Source of the DNA: CAYGVX01 sp964395545
GTDB lineage: Archaea; Thermoproteota; Bathyarchaeia; Bathyarchaeales; SOJC01
Direction: 5' to 3'
DNA length: 25,285 nucleotides
NCBI GenBank assembly: GCA_964395545.1
Contig: CAYNAW010000021.1
Span: forward strand, 1 to 25,285
The notes beneath the pieces are model-generated. The model was not told the origin of the DNA. It saw only the letters and a list, made by a program, of their open reading frames with translations, and made no database searches. The position numbers were made by a program, and so were the translations under genes. How positions within the stretch are numbered: position 1 is the first letter of the stretch; every line of letters starts with the position of its first letter. Shown one piece after another: positions 15,164 to 21,786 of the stretch.

Positions 15164-15612
15164 AGGGTCTTCTTCATAACAACGCCATCTTTGTCGAAGC
15201 CATAAAAGTCTTTTAACGTTCCTGCCTCGACGTAGCCGAGTTTTTTGTAGAGTCTTCTGGCCGCGGTGTTGTCTATTCTGACTTCTAGATAGCATTTTGT
15301 GGTTCCCTGCCTCTTCAGAGCCGATTCGAGCTCTGTCAGTAATCTGAGCCCAACTCCTCTCTTTCTGATCTTCGGTTCAACGTCCACGGTGAAAATATGC
15401 CCGACTTTCTTGCTCTTTCTTGTGCGGACTAGTGCGATAGCGAAACCAACAGTCTCACCTTCAACCTCTGCAACGAGGCTTATGGCGTCGGGTCTCTGGA
15501 GAAGATGGGCTATGTAGCCTTTGCTGAAAGCCTCGTGGGTGAAACAGTCATGCTCTATTCGGTACAGTGTCTCCAGGTCTTTTATCGTTGCTTCTCTCAC
15601 TGCAACTGACAC
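15160..15612 (-). CDS. rimI: GNAT N-acetyltransferase, RimI/Ard1 type
   Basis: A 150-residue acetyltransferase with the acetyl-CoA pyrophosphate loop RKRGVG at 83-88 preceded by the strand IFTVDVEPKI. The later LEVRIDNTAARRLYKKLGYVEAG block is highly typical of RimI/Ard1 N-terminal acetyltransferases. In archaea such enzymes acetylate the alpha-amino group of many proteins, not only ribosomal ones. The start is GTG 15612. It is divergent from pyruvoyl arginine decarboxylase across a 102-base gap that holds a perfect inverted repeat (15652-15672). Confidence 0.88.
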   Translation of the reverse strand: MSVAVREATIKDLETLYRIEHDCFTHEAFSKGYIAHLLQRPDAISLVAEVEGETVGFAIALVRTRKSKKVGHIFTVDVEPKIRKRGVGLRLLTELESALKRQGTTKCYLEVRIDNTAARRLYKKLGYVEAGTLKDFYGFDKDGVVMKKTL

Positions 15613-15651
15613 GACTTTCTTCTCCTGAGCAACATCCTACTTCTCTGCGTC

Positions 15652-15672
15652 GTCCTACTAAAAGAGTAGGAC
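15652..15672. repeat. perfect inverted repeat between rimI and pdaD, possible operator
   Basis: GTCCTACT at 15652-15659 and its exact reverse complement AGTAGGAC at 15665-15672 are separated by 5 bases. A third copy of the core, TCCTACT, lies at 15635-15641. The repeat ends a few bases before the AT-rich promoter of the arginine decarboxylase gene, where a regulator could block or assist TBP/TFB. Because the genes on both sides diverge, it could serve either. Confidence 0.5.
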
Positions 15673-15674
15673 AC

Positions 15675-15690
15675 CAAAAAATTAATAAAC
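15675..15690 (+). promoter_or_regulatory. TATA region for pyruvoyl arginine decarboxylase
   Basis: An A/T run with AATTAATAAA ends about 25 bases before ATG 15715. There is no Shine-Dalgarno site between them, so the mRNA is probably leaderless. Confidence 0.5.
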
Positions 15691-15714
15691 AGTGTCTTTT
15701 GATTAATTGCGAAA

Positions 15715-16257
15715 ATGATACCTCGATATTTCTTCCTGACGAAAGGTTCGGGCAAACATAGAGAGTCTCTACAGTCTTTCGAGTTAGCGTTGAGAAGCGC
15801 AGGAATTCACCACTGCAACATCGTCAATGTCTCCAGCATAGTGCCGCCGGGCTGCAAGCTTATTACCAGAGAGAAGGGGTTGAAGATGATAAAGCCGGGT
15901 GAGATAACTTTCATGGTATTGGCGAGGAACTCCACCAACGAGCCGCACAGACTGATTGCCTCTTCGATTGGCGTAGCTATCCCCCAAGGCAAAGAGAAGT
16001 ATGGCTACCTCTCCGAGCACCATTCCTTCGGGCAAACAGACGAGGTAGCAGGCGACTACGCAGAAGACTTGGCAGCCACAATGCTGGCGACAACCATGGG
16101 AATCCCCTTTGACCCCGAAACCGCTTGGGACGAGAGAAAGCAGATCTTCAAGACGAGTGGAATGATGATTAGGACAACCAACTCGACACAGTCAGCGCCC
16201 GGCGACAAGAAGGGTTTGTGGACAACCGTTCTAGCAGCAGCCGTCTTTGTCCCGTAG
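15715..16257 (+). CDS. pdaD: pyruvoyl-dependent arginine decarboxylase
   Basis: Makes agmatine from arginine, the first step to putrescine. The 180-residue proenzyme cleaves itself between the two serines of NVSSIVPPGC (S40-S41), turning S41 into the pyruvoyl cofactor; this matches the Ser-Ser site of the Methanocaldococcus jannaschii enzyme. Other family marks are the GEITFMVLARNSTNEPHRLIA block and the GYLSEHHSFGQTDEVAGDYAEDLA block with its acidic residues. Length is normal. The start is ATG 15715 without Shine-Dalgarno, consistent with a leaderless transcript. The partner agmatinase is at 4299-5192. Most Crenarchaeota use a SAMDC-derived enzyme instead, so this form is informative for taxonomy. 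Confidence 0.95.
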   Translation: MIPRYFFLTKGSGKHRESLQSFELALRSAGIHHCNIVNVSSIVPPGCKLITREKGLKMIKPGEITFMVLARNSTNEPHRLIASSIGVAIPQGKEKYGYLSEHHSFGQTDEVAGDYAEDLAATMLATTMGIPFDPETAWDERKQIFKTSGMMIRTTNSTQSAPGDKKGLWTTVLAAAVFVP

Positions 16258-16520
16258 AAACGCGACCCCAGATATTTCGGTTGATGTTGTGGAAGCATCC
16301 AAACAAGTAGAAACTGGAGATTTCTCCCGCACAATTCCCCTTTTTCCTGAAAGTACGTGCCGCAGGATTTTGACGCAAAAATCGATATGTGCGCGCGCGT
16401 TCGATATTTGTTGGTCAGCGCGAGTAACTATTCTCGATTCATAAGCCAGTTATATCCCTCAGATTGACTGTCTTCACGTTACCAGCCTACGCTGCAGGAA
16501 GGGCACGGTGAAAAAGCAAG
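16258..16520. other. intergenic region with a TATA-like box near its end
   Basis: No gene is seen. CCCCTTTTTCC at 16337-16347 is a plausible terminator for pdaD. GTTATATCC at 16449-16457 could be the promoter for the small secreted protein at 16521, with a leader of about 40 bases. Confidence 0.4.
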
Positions 16521-16877
16521 TTGAAAACGTCCAGAGAATCATTGTTGGTCGTTGTCTGCTTGCTTCTGGTCGGAGGTAGCTTAGCAGCTTATAGCTTGTT
16601 TTGGATTACCAGCAATATAGTGCACGTGGATATACGATGCACAGTTGTTCTGTCGTTTTCAGCCTCAGACAGCGACGTGTCATTCAATGCCGTAGTCAGA
16701 AACAACGGTAGACCAGCTGGAGCTGGAATCAATGTCGACTTCTACTATTCACTTAACAACGGCAATTGGACTCACTTTGCGACTCACCCAACTAATCGTG
16801 GTGGAGTTGCAAATGCAAGATACACAGTAACAGCTAATGGAGGATACGACTTTAAAGCAGTAGCTAGCATTCCATGA
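16521..16877 (+). CDS. small secreted or membrane-anchored Ig-like protein
   Basis: A 118-residue protein. Residues 8-31 form a hydrophobic signal or anchor segment (LLVVVCLLLVGGSLAAYSLF). The rest is a single beta-rich domain: FSASDSDVSFNAVVRNNGRPAGAGINVDFYYSLNNGNWT and an ANARYTVTANGGYDFKAVA ending, which follows the pattern of Big/Invasin-type Ig-like repeats with a GxxN turn. The start is TTG 16521 and no clear Shine-Dalgarno lies close by. The in-phase GTG upstream belongs to another frame that soon stops. It could be an adhesin or surface-layer accessory protein (inference). It may also be the surviving piece of a longer repeat protein. Confidence 0.65.
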   Translation: MKTSRESLLVVVCLLLVGGSLAAYSLFWITSNIVHVDIRCTVVLSFSASDSDVSFNAVVRNNGRPAGAGINVDFYYSLNNGNWTHFATHPTNRGGVANARYTVTANGGYDFKAVASIP

Positions 16878-17202
16878 CTCGGATGTTTTATGCGCGCTTC
16901 TAGCCAATCTGAAGCGTCAAGCGAACATTGCAGTACTCTGGTGCTTTTCGCCATTCCGTCAAAACACCCTCGCAGGAGGTTCAAGTGGCAGGAAGAGCTG
17001 TGAAAACCGCTTGGACTTGGTAACCACATCGTTGCGCGCAACCCCTCTTACGTATCCGGGGCGCACAAGTACGTTCGAGCAGACCACGAAGGAACCTGGT
17101 GCCTCAGAAAACGCACATAGACTTTGCGGAAACAGTGAATTTTCGGCGGAAGCATTTAAATGTGACTTAATGGATTTGATTAGAAATTGCGAGGGAAGTC
17201 TG
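16878..17202. other. intergenic region without a recognised gene
   Basis: The frame of the TPR protein is open from 17011, but the first part has no homology-like pattern and the good start signals lie at 17203. Apart from the TATA box at 17153-17162, nothing is recognised here. Confidence 0.4.
17153..17162 (+). promoter_or_regulatory. TATA box for the TPR protein gene
   Basis: CATTTAAATG, itself a palindrome, lies 41 bases before ATG 17203. Transcription from about 17182 would leave a 20-base leader containing the GAGGGA site at 17191-17196. Confidence 0.5.
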
Positions 17203-17589
17203 ATGAGTGCCGAGAAAGAGGATCCGATTAAACTCCACAAAGAAGGAAACACCCTCTATGAAGTGGGAAAGTATGACGACGCGACCGAGAAGTTCCTTCG
17301 CGCCTCGGAACTCTACATGAAGAAGAACAACTTCTTCGACGCGTCCAACATGATGTATAGAGCGGGAGAATGCAGTTTCATGACTAAAGACTACGAAACC
17401 GCCGTAGAACGTTTCAACAAGAGCGCCGAAATCTCCTTCGGTAAGGGGTTCGACCGCTTCGGCGTCAGCGCCCTCGAATACATCGTAGACTGCTACAAAG
17501 CGTTGAAAAAAGAGAAAAGTGAAGAATTCACTCAACTGCAGAAGAAGATCAAAGAAGTCAAAGAGAAACTGGCGTCACAGCTTTTTTAG
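17203..17589 (+). CDS. TPR-repeat protein
   Basis: A 128-residue soluble protein made of about three tetratricopeptide-like helical hairpins: DPIKLHKEGNTLYEVGKYDDATEKFLRASELY, FFDASNMMYRAGECSFMTKDYETAVERFNKSAEI, and FGVSALEYIVDCYKALKKEKSEEF, followed by a lysine-rich final helix. TPR proteins are protein-binding scaffolds; the spacing of the second and third units resembles SNAP-type helical repeats. ATG 17203 is preferred over ATG 17170 because GAGGGA lies 6 bases before it. The DNA ligase gene follows 67 bases downstream in the same direction, so the two may share a transcript, but no functional link is proven. Confidence 0.85.
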   Translation: MSAEKEDPIKLHKEGNTLYEVGKYDDATEKFLRASELYMKKNNFFDASNMMYRAGECSFMTKDYETAVERFNKSAEISFGKGFDRFGVSALEYIVDCYKALKKEKSEEFTQLQKKIKEVKEKLASQLF

Positions 17590-17656
17590 CCTTCTTCATC
17601 CAACCTCGGAAGGCTTATGTCCAATCAATCCATCCTCTTCTTGAGAGCAATAGCTC

Positions 17657-19351
17657 ATGCCCACGCTCTTCCGAAGTCTAGCTGAACTCGGCGAGAGACT
17701 CGAATCGACGAACAAACGTAATGAGATGGTAGGCTGGGTCGCCGAATTCATTCAGCAGTTGAGCCAGGACGAAGTGCAACATGCAACGTCGATGCTCATG
17801 GGCAGAGCTTTCCCAGTGTGGGACCAACGAACCCTCGAAATCAGCTGGGCAACCATAAGTATGATAATAAGAAGAATAACAAATGCAGATGACGTAAAAT
17901 TCGCCCAAGCCTTCGGCAAGACAGGCGACGCTGGCGACGCCACCAAACTCGTTTTTGAGGGAGGCACGATCAGGAAGCAGGCAACGCTCTTCCAGAAGCA
18001 GCTCACAATCCTAGAAGTGTATCACACATTCGAAGCCATCGCTGAAACGGCAGGAACAGGGTCGAGAGAGAAGAAAGAGAGGTTACTCGAAGCTCTCTTA
18101 GGCTCAGCGACGCCTGTGGAGGCAAAATACCTTGTGAAGGTCCTCATCAGCGGAATGCGGACAGGCTTCCACGAAGGCTTGATGGAACTCGCAGTGGCAC
18201 GAGCCTTCGACGTCTCCGTTGACTCGGTTCAGACAGCTAGCATGCTGACCGGAGACGTAGGCGAAGTTGCCGCTCTACTCAAGTCGAGGGGACGAGAAGG
18301 TTTAGCCGCCTTAGGCTTCAAGGTCTTCAGACCCATCAAGCTCATGCTAGCACAGATGGCTGACACAGTCAGCGACGCCTTAGAAGAACATGGTGGAGAA
18401 ACAGCGCTAGAGCACAAGCTGGATGGCGCACGTATTCAAATCCACAAGTCAGGAGAGGTTGTGAAGATTTTCAGTCGCCGATTAACTGACGTGACCGAGA
18501 GCCTGCCTGAAATCGTCAACCTCGTCTCAGATGAAGTTGAAGCCGACAAAGCTATCTTAGAAGGCGAAGTCATCGCCGTCGGCAAGAACGGAAACCCGAT
18601 GCCCTTCCAGCATCTGATGCGCCGACTCAGGCGACTACGCGGAATCGAACTCGCCGCCGAAGAAGTCCCGATACGACTGTACCTCTTCGACGCGCTGTAC
18701 GTCGATGGCAGAAGCCTCATTAGAGAAGCCTACATTCGACGCAGAGAAACACTTGCACGAACTGCAGGGTCAATTCCCCTCACAAAGCAGATAATCGCCT
18801 GCGACGTTGAAACCGCTGAGGTCTTTCTCCAAGACGCCCTGAAGGCTGGGCACGAAGGCGTAATGGCAAAAAAGCCTGACAGCCTCTACACACCTGGAAT
18901 CCGCGGCAAACGCTGGTTCAAGATTAAGAGCATACTCGAGCCGCTCGACCTCGTCATAGTAGCCGCAGAGTACGGATATGGACGGCGACATGGATGGCTC
19001 TCAGACTACCACCTAGCTGCCCTAGACACTGAAAGCCGCAGGTTCTTGACCGTTGGAAAGACCTTCAAGGGCTTAACAGATGTCGAGATAACTGAGATGA
19101 CCCGACGACTGAAGCAACTGGCCCAGAGTGAAGAGGGCTACATAGTCAGAGTCACACCCAATATCGTCGTGGAAGTTGCGTACAACGAGATTCAAAAGAG
19201 CCCAAAGTACGAATGTGGCATGGCTCTGCGCTTCGCCAGGATCACCCGCGTCCGCGATGACAAGACCCCCGAAGAGGCGGACACTATCCAGAGAGTCCGA
19301 GAAATCTACGAACGACAGTTCGGGAAGAAAGCTAAGTACCGAGACGAATGA
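17657..19351 (+). CDS. lig: ATP-dependent DNA ligase
   Basis: Seals nicks during replication and repair. The 564-residue protein has the standard archaeal/eukaryotic ligase I arrangement: an all-helical DNA-binding domain (1-225), adenylation domain and OB fold. The adenylated lysine is in EHKLDGAR (K254), with R259 downstream. Other nucleotidyltransferase motifs are FSRRLTDVT (272-280), LEGEVIAV (301-308), EGVMAKK (400-406) and WFKIKSI (420-426). The OB fold contains YGRRHGWLSDYHLA. Motif VI lies near YECGMALRFARITRVRDDK (518-536). Nothing essential is missing. The start is ATG 17657, with no strong Shine-Dalgarno. Confidence 0.97.
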   Translation: MPTLFRSLAELGERLESTNKRNEMVGWVAEFIQQLSQDEVQHATSMLMGRAFPVWDQRTLEISWATISMIIRRITNADDVKFAQAFGKTGDAGDATKLVFEGGTIRKQATLFQKQLTILEVYHTFEAIAETAGTGSREKKERLLEALLGSATPVEAKYLVKVLISGMRTGFHEGLMELAVARAFDVSVDSVQTASMLTGDVGEVAALLKSRGREGLAALGFKVFRPIKLMLAQMADTVSDALEEHGGETALEHKLDGARIQIHKSGEVVKIFSRRLTDVTESLPEIVNLVSDEVEADKAILEGEVIAVGKNGNPMPFQHLMRRLRRLRGIELAAEEVPIRLYLFDALYVDGRSLIREAYIRRRETLARTAGSIPLTKQIIACDVETAEVFLQDALKAGHEGVMAKKPDSLYTPGIRGKRWFKIKSILEPLDLVIVAAEYGYGRRHGWLSDYHLAALDTESRRFLTVGKTFKGLTDVEITEMTRRLKQLAQSEEGYIVRVTPNIVVEVAYNEIQKSPKYECGMALRFARITRVRDDKTPEEADTIQRVREIYERQFGKKAKYRDE

Positions 19352-19363
19352 CACACAGAGCCT

Positions 19364-19774
19364 TTACTTGTCTTCAACTATGTAGTACGTCACGAGGCTC
19401 TTCGCCACCAGGATGCCCCTGCTGTCCTTCACGTCCACCTCGCTCACAGAAATCTTGGAGCCCTTATGAATGCCCCGAGCCTCGGCGACAAGCCTGCCTG
19501 ACTTGACCGGCTTCAAGAAGTTTATTTTCATCTCAACCGTGACTGGCACCCCCTTCAAACTCCACGCGCCGTAGATTGCCCAAGCCGCGGCAGAGTCAGC
19601 CAAGCTAGCGATCACCCCGCCATGCACAGTGTTCAGGAGCTGGATGTGCCTCCTGTCGACTCTTATCGAAAGCCGCGCATAATCCGCCTTCACTTCTTCA
19701 ATCTTCATACCCAAGAGCCGATAGAAGCGGCTCTCCTCTCCTTTCCTAATCCACTCTTCCAGCGAAGCCCGCAA
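19364..19774 (-). CDS. PaaI-family hotdog thioesterase
   Basis: A 136-residue acyl-CoA thioesterase. The signature LNTVHGGVIASLADSAAAWA (47-66) contains the HGG and the catalytic acid of PaaI/hydroxybenzoyl-CoA thioesterase type hotdog proteins. VTVEMKINFLKPVKSGRLVAEARGIHKGSKISVSEVDVKD is the usual central sheet. Members hydrolyse phenylacetyl-CoA or other aryl- and acyl-CoA thioesters; no phenylacetate genes are nearby, so the substrate is open. The start is TTG 19774. It is convergent with DNA ligase, the stops lying 12 bases apart. Confidence 0.9.
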   Translation of the reverse strand: MRASLEEWIRKGEESRFYRLLGMKIEEVKADYARLSIRVDRRHIQLLNTVHGGVIASLADSAAAWAIYGAWSLKGVPVTVEMKINFLKPVKSGRLVAEARGIHKGSKISVSEVDVKDSRGILVAKSLVTYYIVEDK

Positions 19775-19865
19775 GCAGCATCCCCTTTCAGATGAGCTTG
19801 GGCAACATAATTATCTGTTTCTGTCATCTAGAGAACGTTTTGCCGGAGACTCGCACGAATTCTGT

Positions 19866-19878
19866 CGAAGTTTATATA
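19866..19878 (+). promoter_or_regulatory. strong BRE/TATA promoter
   Basis: CGAAG followed by TTTATATA is a near-ideal archaeal BRE plus TATA box. Transcription would start near 19898 on the plus strand. No clear gene lies in the right place, apart from the weak ORF at 19922. Read on the minus strand the box is less ideal and sits 97 bases from the PaaI start. Confidence 0.6.
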
Positions 19879-19921
19879 TCCATGCGGAGAAGGAACGCAT
19901 GCATGGTCTACTCTGTCACGG

Positions 19922-20131
19922 TTGAGCAGTGAACCGCCGTCACTTAGGGACGAGTCTGCGTTTGCGTCGTACTTTGGTCTGCATGTTCCATTGAATGCTC
20001 ATGATTCTTTGCGCTTCATAATCACGAAATATCCTCGAACCTTGCTGACTTTAGTCATTGGTGTTAAAAGAACCATCATCTTCGTTCTGTCCTCATTGGT
20101 TTTTGCCGTTTTGGTGTGTGTCCTTGCGTAG
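19922..20131 (+). CDS. possible small tail-anchored membrane protein
   Basis: A 69-codon ORF from TTG 19922. The final 20 residues are strongly hydrophobic (IIFVLSSLVFAVLVCVLA) after a basic RTLLTLVIGVKRT stretch, which would give a C-terminal membrane anchor. In favour is the very good TATA box 45-50 bases upstream. Against are the TTG start, lack of a Shine-Dalgarno site, and T-rich DNA that produces hydrophobic frames by chance. The first 45 residues match no family I know. Confidence 0.35.
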   Translation: MSSEPPSLRDESAFASYFGLHVPLNAHDSLRFIITKYPRTLLTLVIGVKRTIIFVLSSLVFAVLVCVLA

Positions 20132-20179
20132 TGTTTCGACCGAAGGTCCGTCGTAGCTTCTTGGCAGTGTTTTGGCTGG

Positions 20180-20584
20180 CTATTCTCCGAGTATTTGGAT
20201 GATCACCGTTCTCTGTCTGGGGTGGACGTCTGTCTCGACGTAGAAGAGTGATTGCCACGTGCCCAAGGCGAGTCTGCCGTCGATTATGGGCAGCGTCTTA
20301 TCGGGAGAGAAGAGAATGGAGCGAAGGTGAGAGTGAGCGTTCGACGGGTGACGGTACTGTGCCTGTTTCGGAATCAGTTTTTCGAGTGCTTTCTTTATGT
20401 CTTCCAAAAGGTTCCAGTCGTCTTCTGTGATAATGATTATTCCTGTTGCGTGGGGGGCGAAGACATGGGTTATTCCACTCTTCACCTGTGATTTGGAGAC
20501 CAGCGCTTGGACTTTTTCGGTAAGGTCGATGAAGTCTATCTCTCCCTTCGTCGAGAACTCTATGCTTTGATTGAAAACCTTCAC
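20180..20584 (-). CDS. YjbQ/UPF0047 family protein
   Basis: A 134-residue member of the UPF0047 (YjbQ) family, which occurs in all domains as a trimer. Diagnostic parts are THVFAPHATGIIIITEDD, YRHPSNAHSHLRSILFSP with conserved histidines, and DGRLALGTWQSLFYVETD, closed by RTVIIQILGE. Some members show weak thiamine-phosphate synthase activity, but the physiological role is unsettled. The start is GTG 20584, with GAGGT about 8 bases before it. A TATA-like GATTTTATT (minus strand, 20621-20629) gives a short leader, and a perfect palindrome lies just upstream of that box (20644-20659). Confidence 0.93.
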   Translation of the reverse strand: MKVFNQSIEFSTKGEIDFIDLTEKVQALVSKSQVKSGITHVFAPHATGIIIITEDDWNLLEDIKKALEKLIPKQAQYRHPSNAHSHLRSILFSPDKTLPIIDGRLALGTWQSLFYVETDVHPRQRTVIIQILGE

Positions 20585-20643
20585 CAGCTATACCTCAGAA
20601 GAGATTGTGGTGAAAGAGAGAATAAAATCGTTGCTATCACCGT

Positions 20644-20659
20644 GGCCAGTTCACTGGCC
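20644..20659. repeat. perfect 7-bp inverted repeat upstream of the yjbQ promoter
   Basis: GGCCAGT, two bases, ACTGGCC. It is centred about 25 bases upstream of the yjbQ TATA box (minus strand) and just beyond the end of the Nudix pseudogene. There is no T-run, so an operator is more likely than a bacterial-type terminator. Confidence 0.4.
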
Positions 20660-20725
20660 TAAAGTAAAGGTTTACCTCAGCCTGACTTCCGCGGCCCTTG
20701 AGAGACATCAGCCAGGAAGAAAGCG

Positions 20726-21127
20726 CTAGGGATAGAAGATCAGGTTTCCGAGCTCTTCCAACTTCATGAAGGAGAACTCGGTCCTGGCAGGCTTTAGTTG
20801 GCCCCTATAATGGCTGCCAGACCGAAGAGTCCAACCGAGTATCCTGGGAACCGGATAGAATCACGGACCGAGAGACGGCGCTCAACCTTTACCTCCGACC
20901 TTGCTTCCTCTTCTATCTCGCGGATAACACGGTCCACCCGTTTCTCTATAATCAAGATGCCCACCGGGAAGTCTGTAGAAGTCGGCTTTAAACATAGTCT
21001 CGCGCTGAAGAAGCATCTCGTTGTGCTCGTTGAAAACCATGGCTTTCGTAAGAATCGTGATTGCCTTCTGACCGGTTTTGTTAGGGCTTCTGGCACAGAG
21101 AAAAGCAGTCGAAGTCGTAAGCGTCAT
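20726..21127 (-). pseudogene. Nudix hydrolase broken by two frameshifts
   Basis: Three consecutive frames make up one Nudix protein. Frame 1, from ATG 21127, reads to KADFYRLPGGHLDYRETG, the first half of the Nudix box. The frame is lost at 20932-20938; the next frame carries the second half, RVIREIEEEARSEV, and runs to GLFGLAAIIGAN before a stop at 20794. One more lost base at about 20794-20800 restores LKPARTEFSFMKLEELGNLIFYP, which is the usual C-terminal end of the fold, to TAG at 20726-20728. Each break is explained by a single missing base. In the rebuilt box the glycine after REIEEEA is replaced by arginine. Two separate breaks plus that change favour a true pseudogene over a read error. 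Confidence 0.8.
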
Positions 21128-21146
21128 CTCTGAATAACCGCCGGTT

Positions 21147-21170
21147 GGTTATGCTTCTGTATCCAGACAA
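21147..21170 (+). repeat. left arm of a 24-base imperfect inverted repeat
   Basis: Matches the reverse complement of 21481-21504 at 21 of 24 positions; the shared core is TATGCTTNTGTATCCA. Just outside both arms AACCGC recurs in the same inverted sense, with a 6-base gap in one arm. Confidence 0.6.
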
Positions 21171-21289
21171 GCGCTGTATAGGTCGCTTCCTGAACACCAA
21201 ATTGCTCGCGGGATCTGCTTGCATCTCCCTGCTTGACCTCGCTACGGCCGACAATAAGGGTCTGGTGACGCAGAATTCCTTCAGAAATA

Positions 21290-21330
21290 TCTATATCACT
21301 GATATCACCATATATGCCACCTGATATCTT
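21290..21330. repeat. cluster of TGATATC and ATATCAC repeats
   Basis: TATATCAC (21292-21299) is followed nine bases on by GATATCAC (21301-21308). TGATATC occurs at 21300-21306 and 21322-21328, two helical turns apart, with CCATATATG between. The cluster looks like an operator/promoter lying in the middle of the inverted-repeat pair. Confidence 0.4.
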
Positions 21331-21480
21331 TGGAATCTCATAATATGGGGTGTTTTGCCTACCTCTTTTGCTTCAGAAGAGTGCAGTTGAGTTGAAGAAC
21401 CTCGGGATGAGCTTCTTTTTCTGTGTCTCTATCTGACTGAGGTTGTAGATGTCACCAGAAGGAAAACAACTGGCGGTTGG

Positions 21481-21504
21481 TTGTGTGGATACAAAAGCAT
21501 ACCC
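21481..21504 (-). repeat. right arm of the 24-base imperfect inverted repeat
   Basis: Counterpart of the arm at 21147-21170 (21 of 24 matches on reverse complement). The two arms enclose 310 bases without a gene. Confidence 0.6.
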
Positions 21505-21690
21505 GCGGTTCGTTCACTGGCGCGGTTTTATCCCGGTTCTTTGTGTGCCTCGTTCTGCTGGGACGCTCTTGTCGCCATCTTCTTGTTCTGTTCGGGCTGT
21601 GCGCGTTGTGGTGTTTTCGCGCATTTGCGTCTGGGCGGTGCGTTCTTGTGTTATTGGGGGTTTTTTGTGTGGGTTTGTGGATTTTCGTAG

Positions 21691-21700
21691 CTATATTTTA
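21691..21700 (+). promoter_or_regulatory. TATA box before the antitoxin-like gene
   Basis: CTATATTTTA; transcription would start near 21720. The direct repeats at 21737-21765 would then lie in the transcribed leader or start region. Confidence 0.5.
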
Positions 21701-21736
21701 AAGAGGCAGCGAGAAACTCTGGAAAAACATAAATGC

Positions 21737-21765
21737 GGATACCGAGTACTCTTAGTGGATACCGA
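21737..21765 (+). repeat. two direct repeats GGATACCGA, 20 bases apart
   Basis: Exact copies at 21737-21745 and 21757-21765, spaced by two helical turns and lying between the TATA box and the start of the antitoxin-like gene. This is the usual place for an autoregulatory operator. Confidence 0.5.
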
Positions 21766-21786
21766 CGCTTACCTCGAGATGTTGGT

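Larger units (their letters stand above)
19775..20179. other. 405-base stretch with a strong promoter and only one weak ORF
   Basis: It holds the TATA box at 19871-19878 and the doubtful 69-codon ORF at 19922-20131. Short frames starting at the ATGs near 19899-19905 end within ten codons. No RNA family is recognised, but a small transcript could start near 19898. Confidence 0.4.
21128..21732. other. 605-base region without a convincing gene
   Basis: Contains the inverted-repeat pair at 21147-21170 and 21481-21504, a cluster of GATATC-type repeats at 21290-21330, and a G/T-rich strand from about 21530 to 21690. Three overlapping frames at 21449-21790 are rich in Cys, Val, Leu and Phe because of this composition and show no family pattern. 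The nearest real start is the antitoxin-like gene downstream. Confidence 0.45.

Noticed and set aside
17011..17202. Upstream part of the TPR protein frame
   Set aside because: No TPR pattern before 17203; TATA box and GAGGGA site support the later start.
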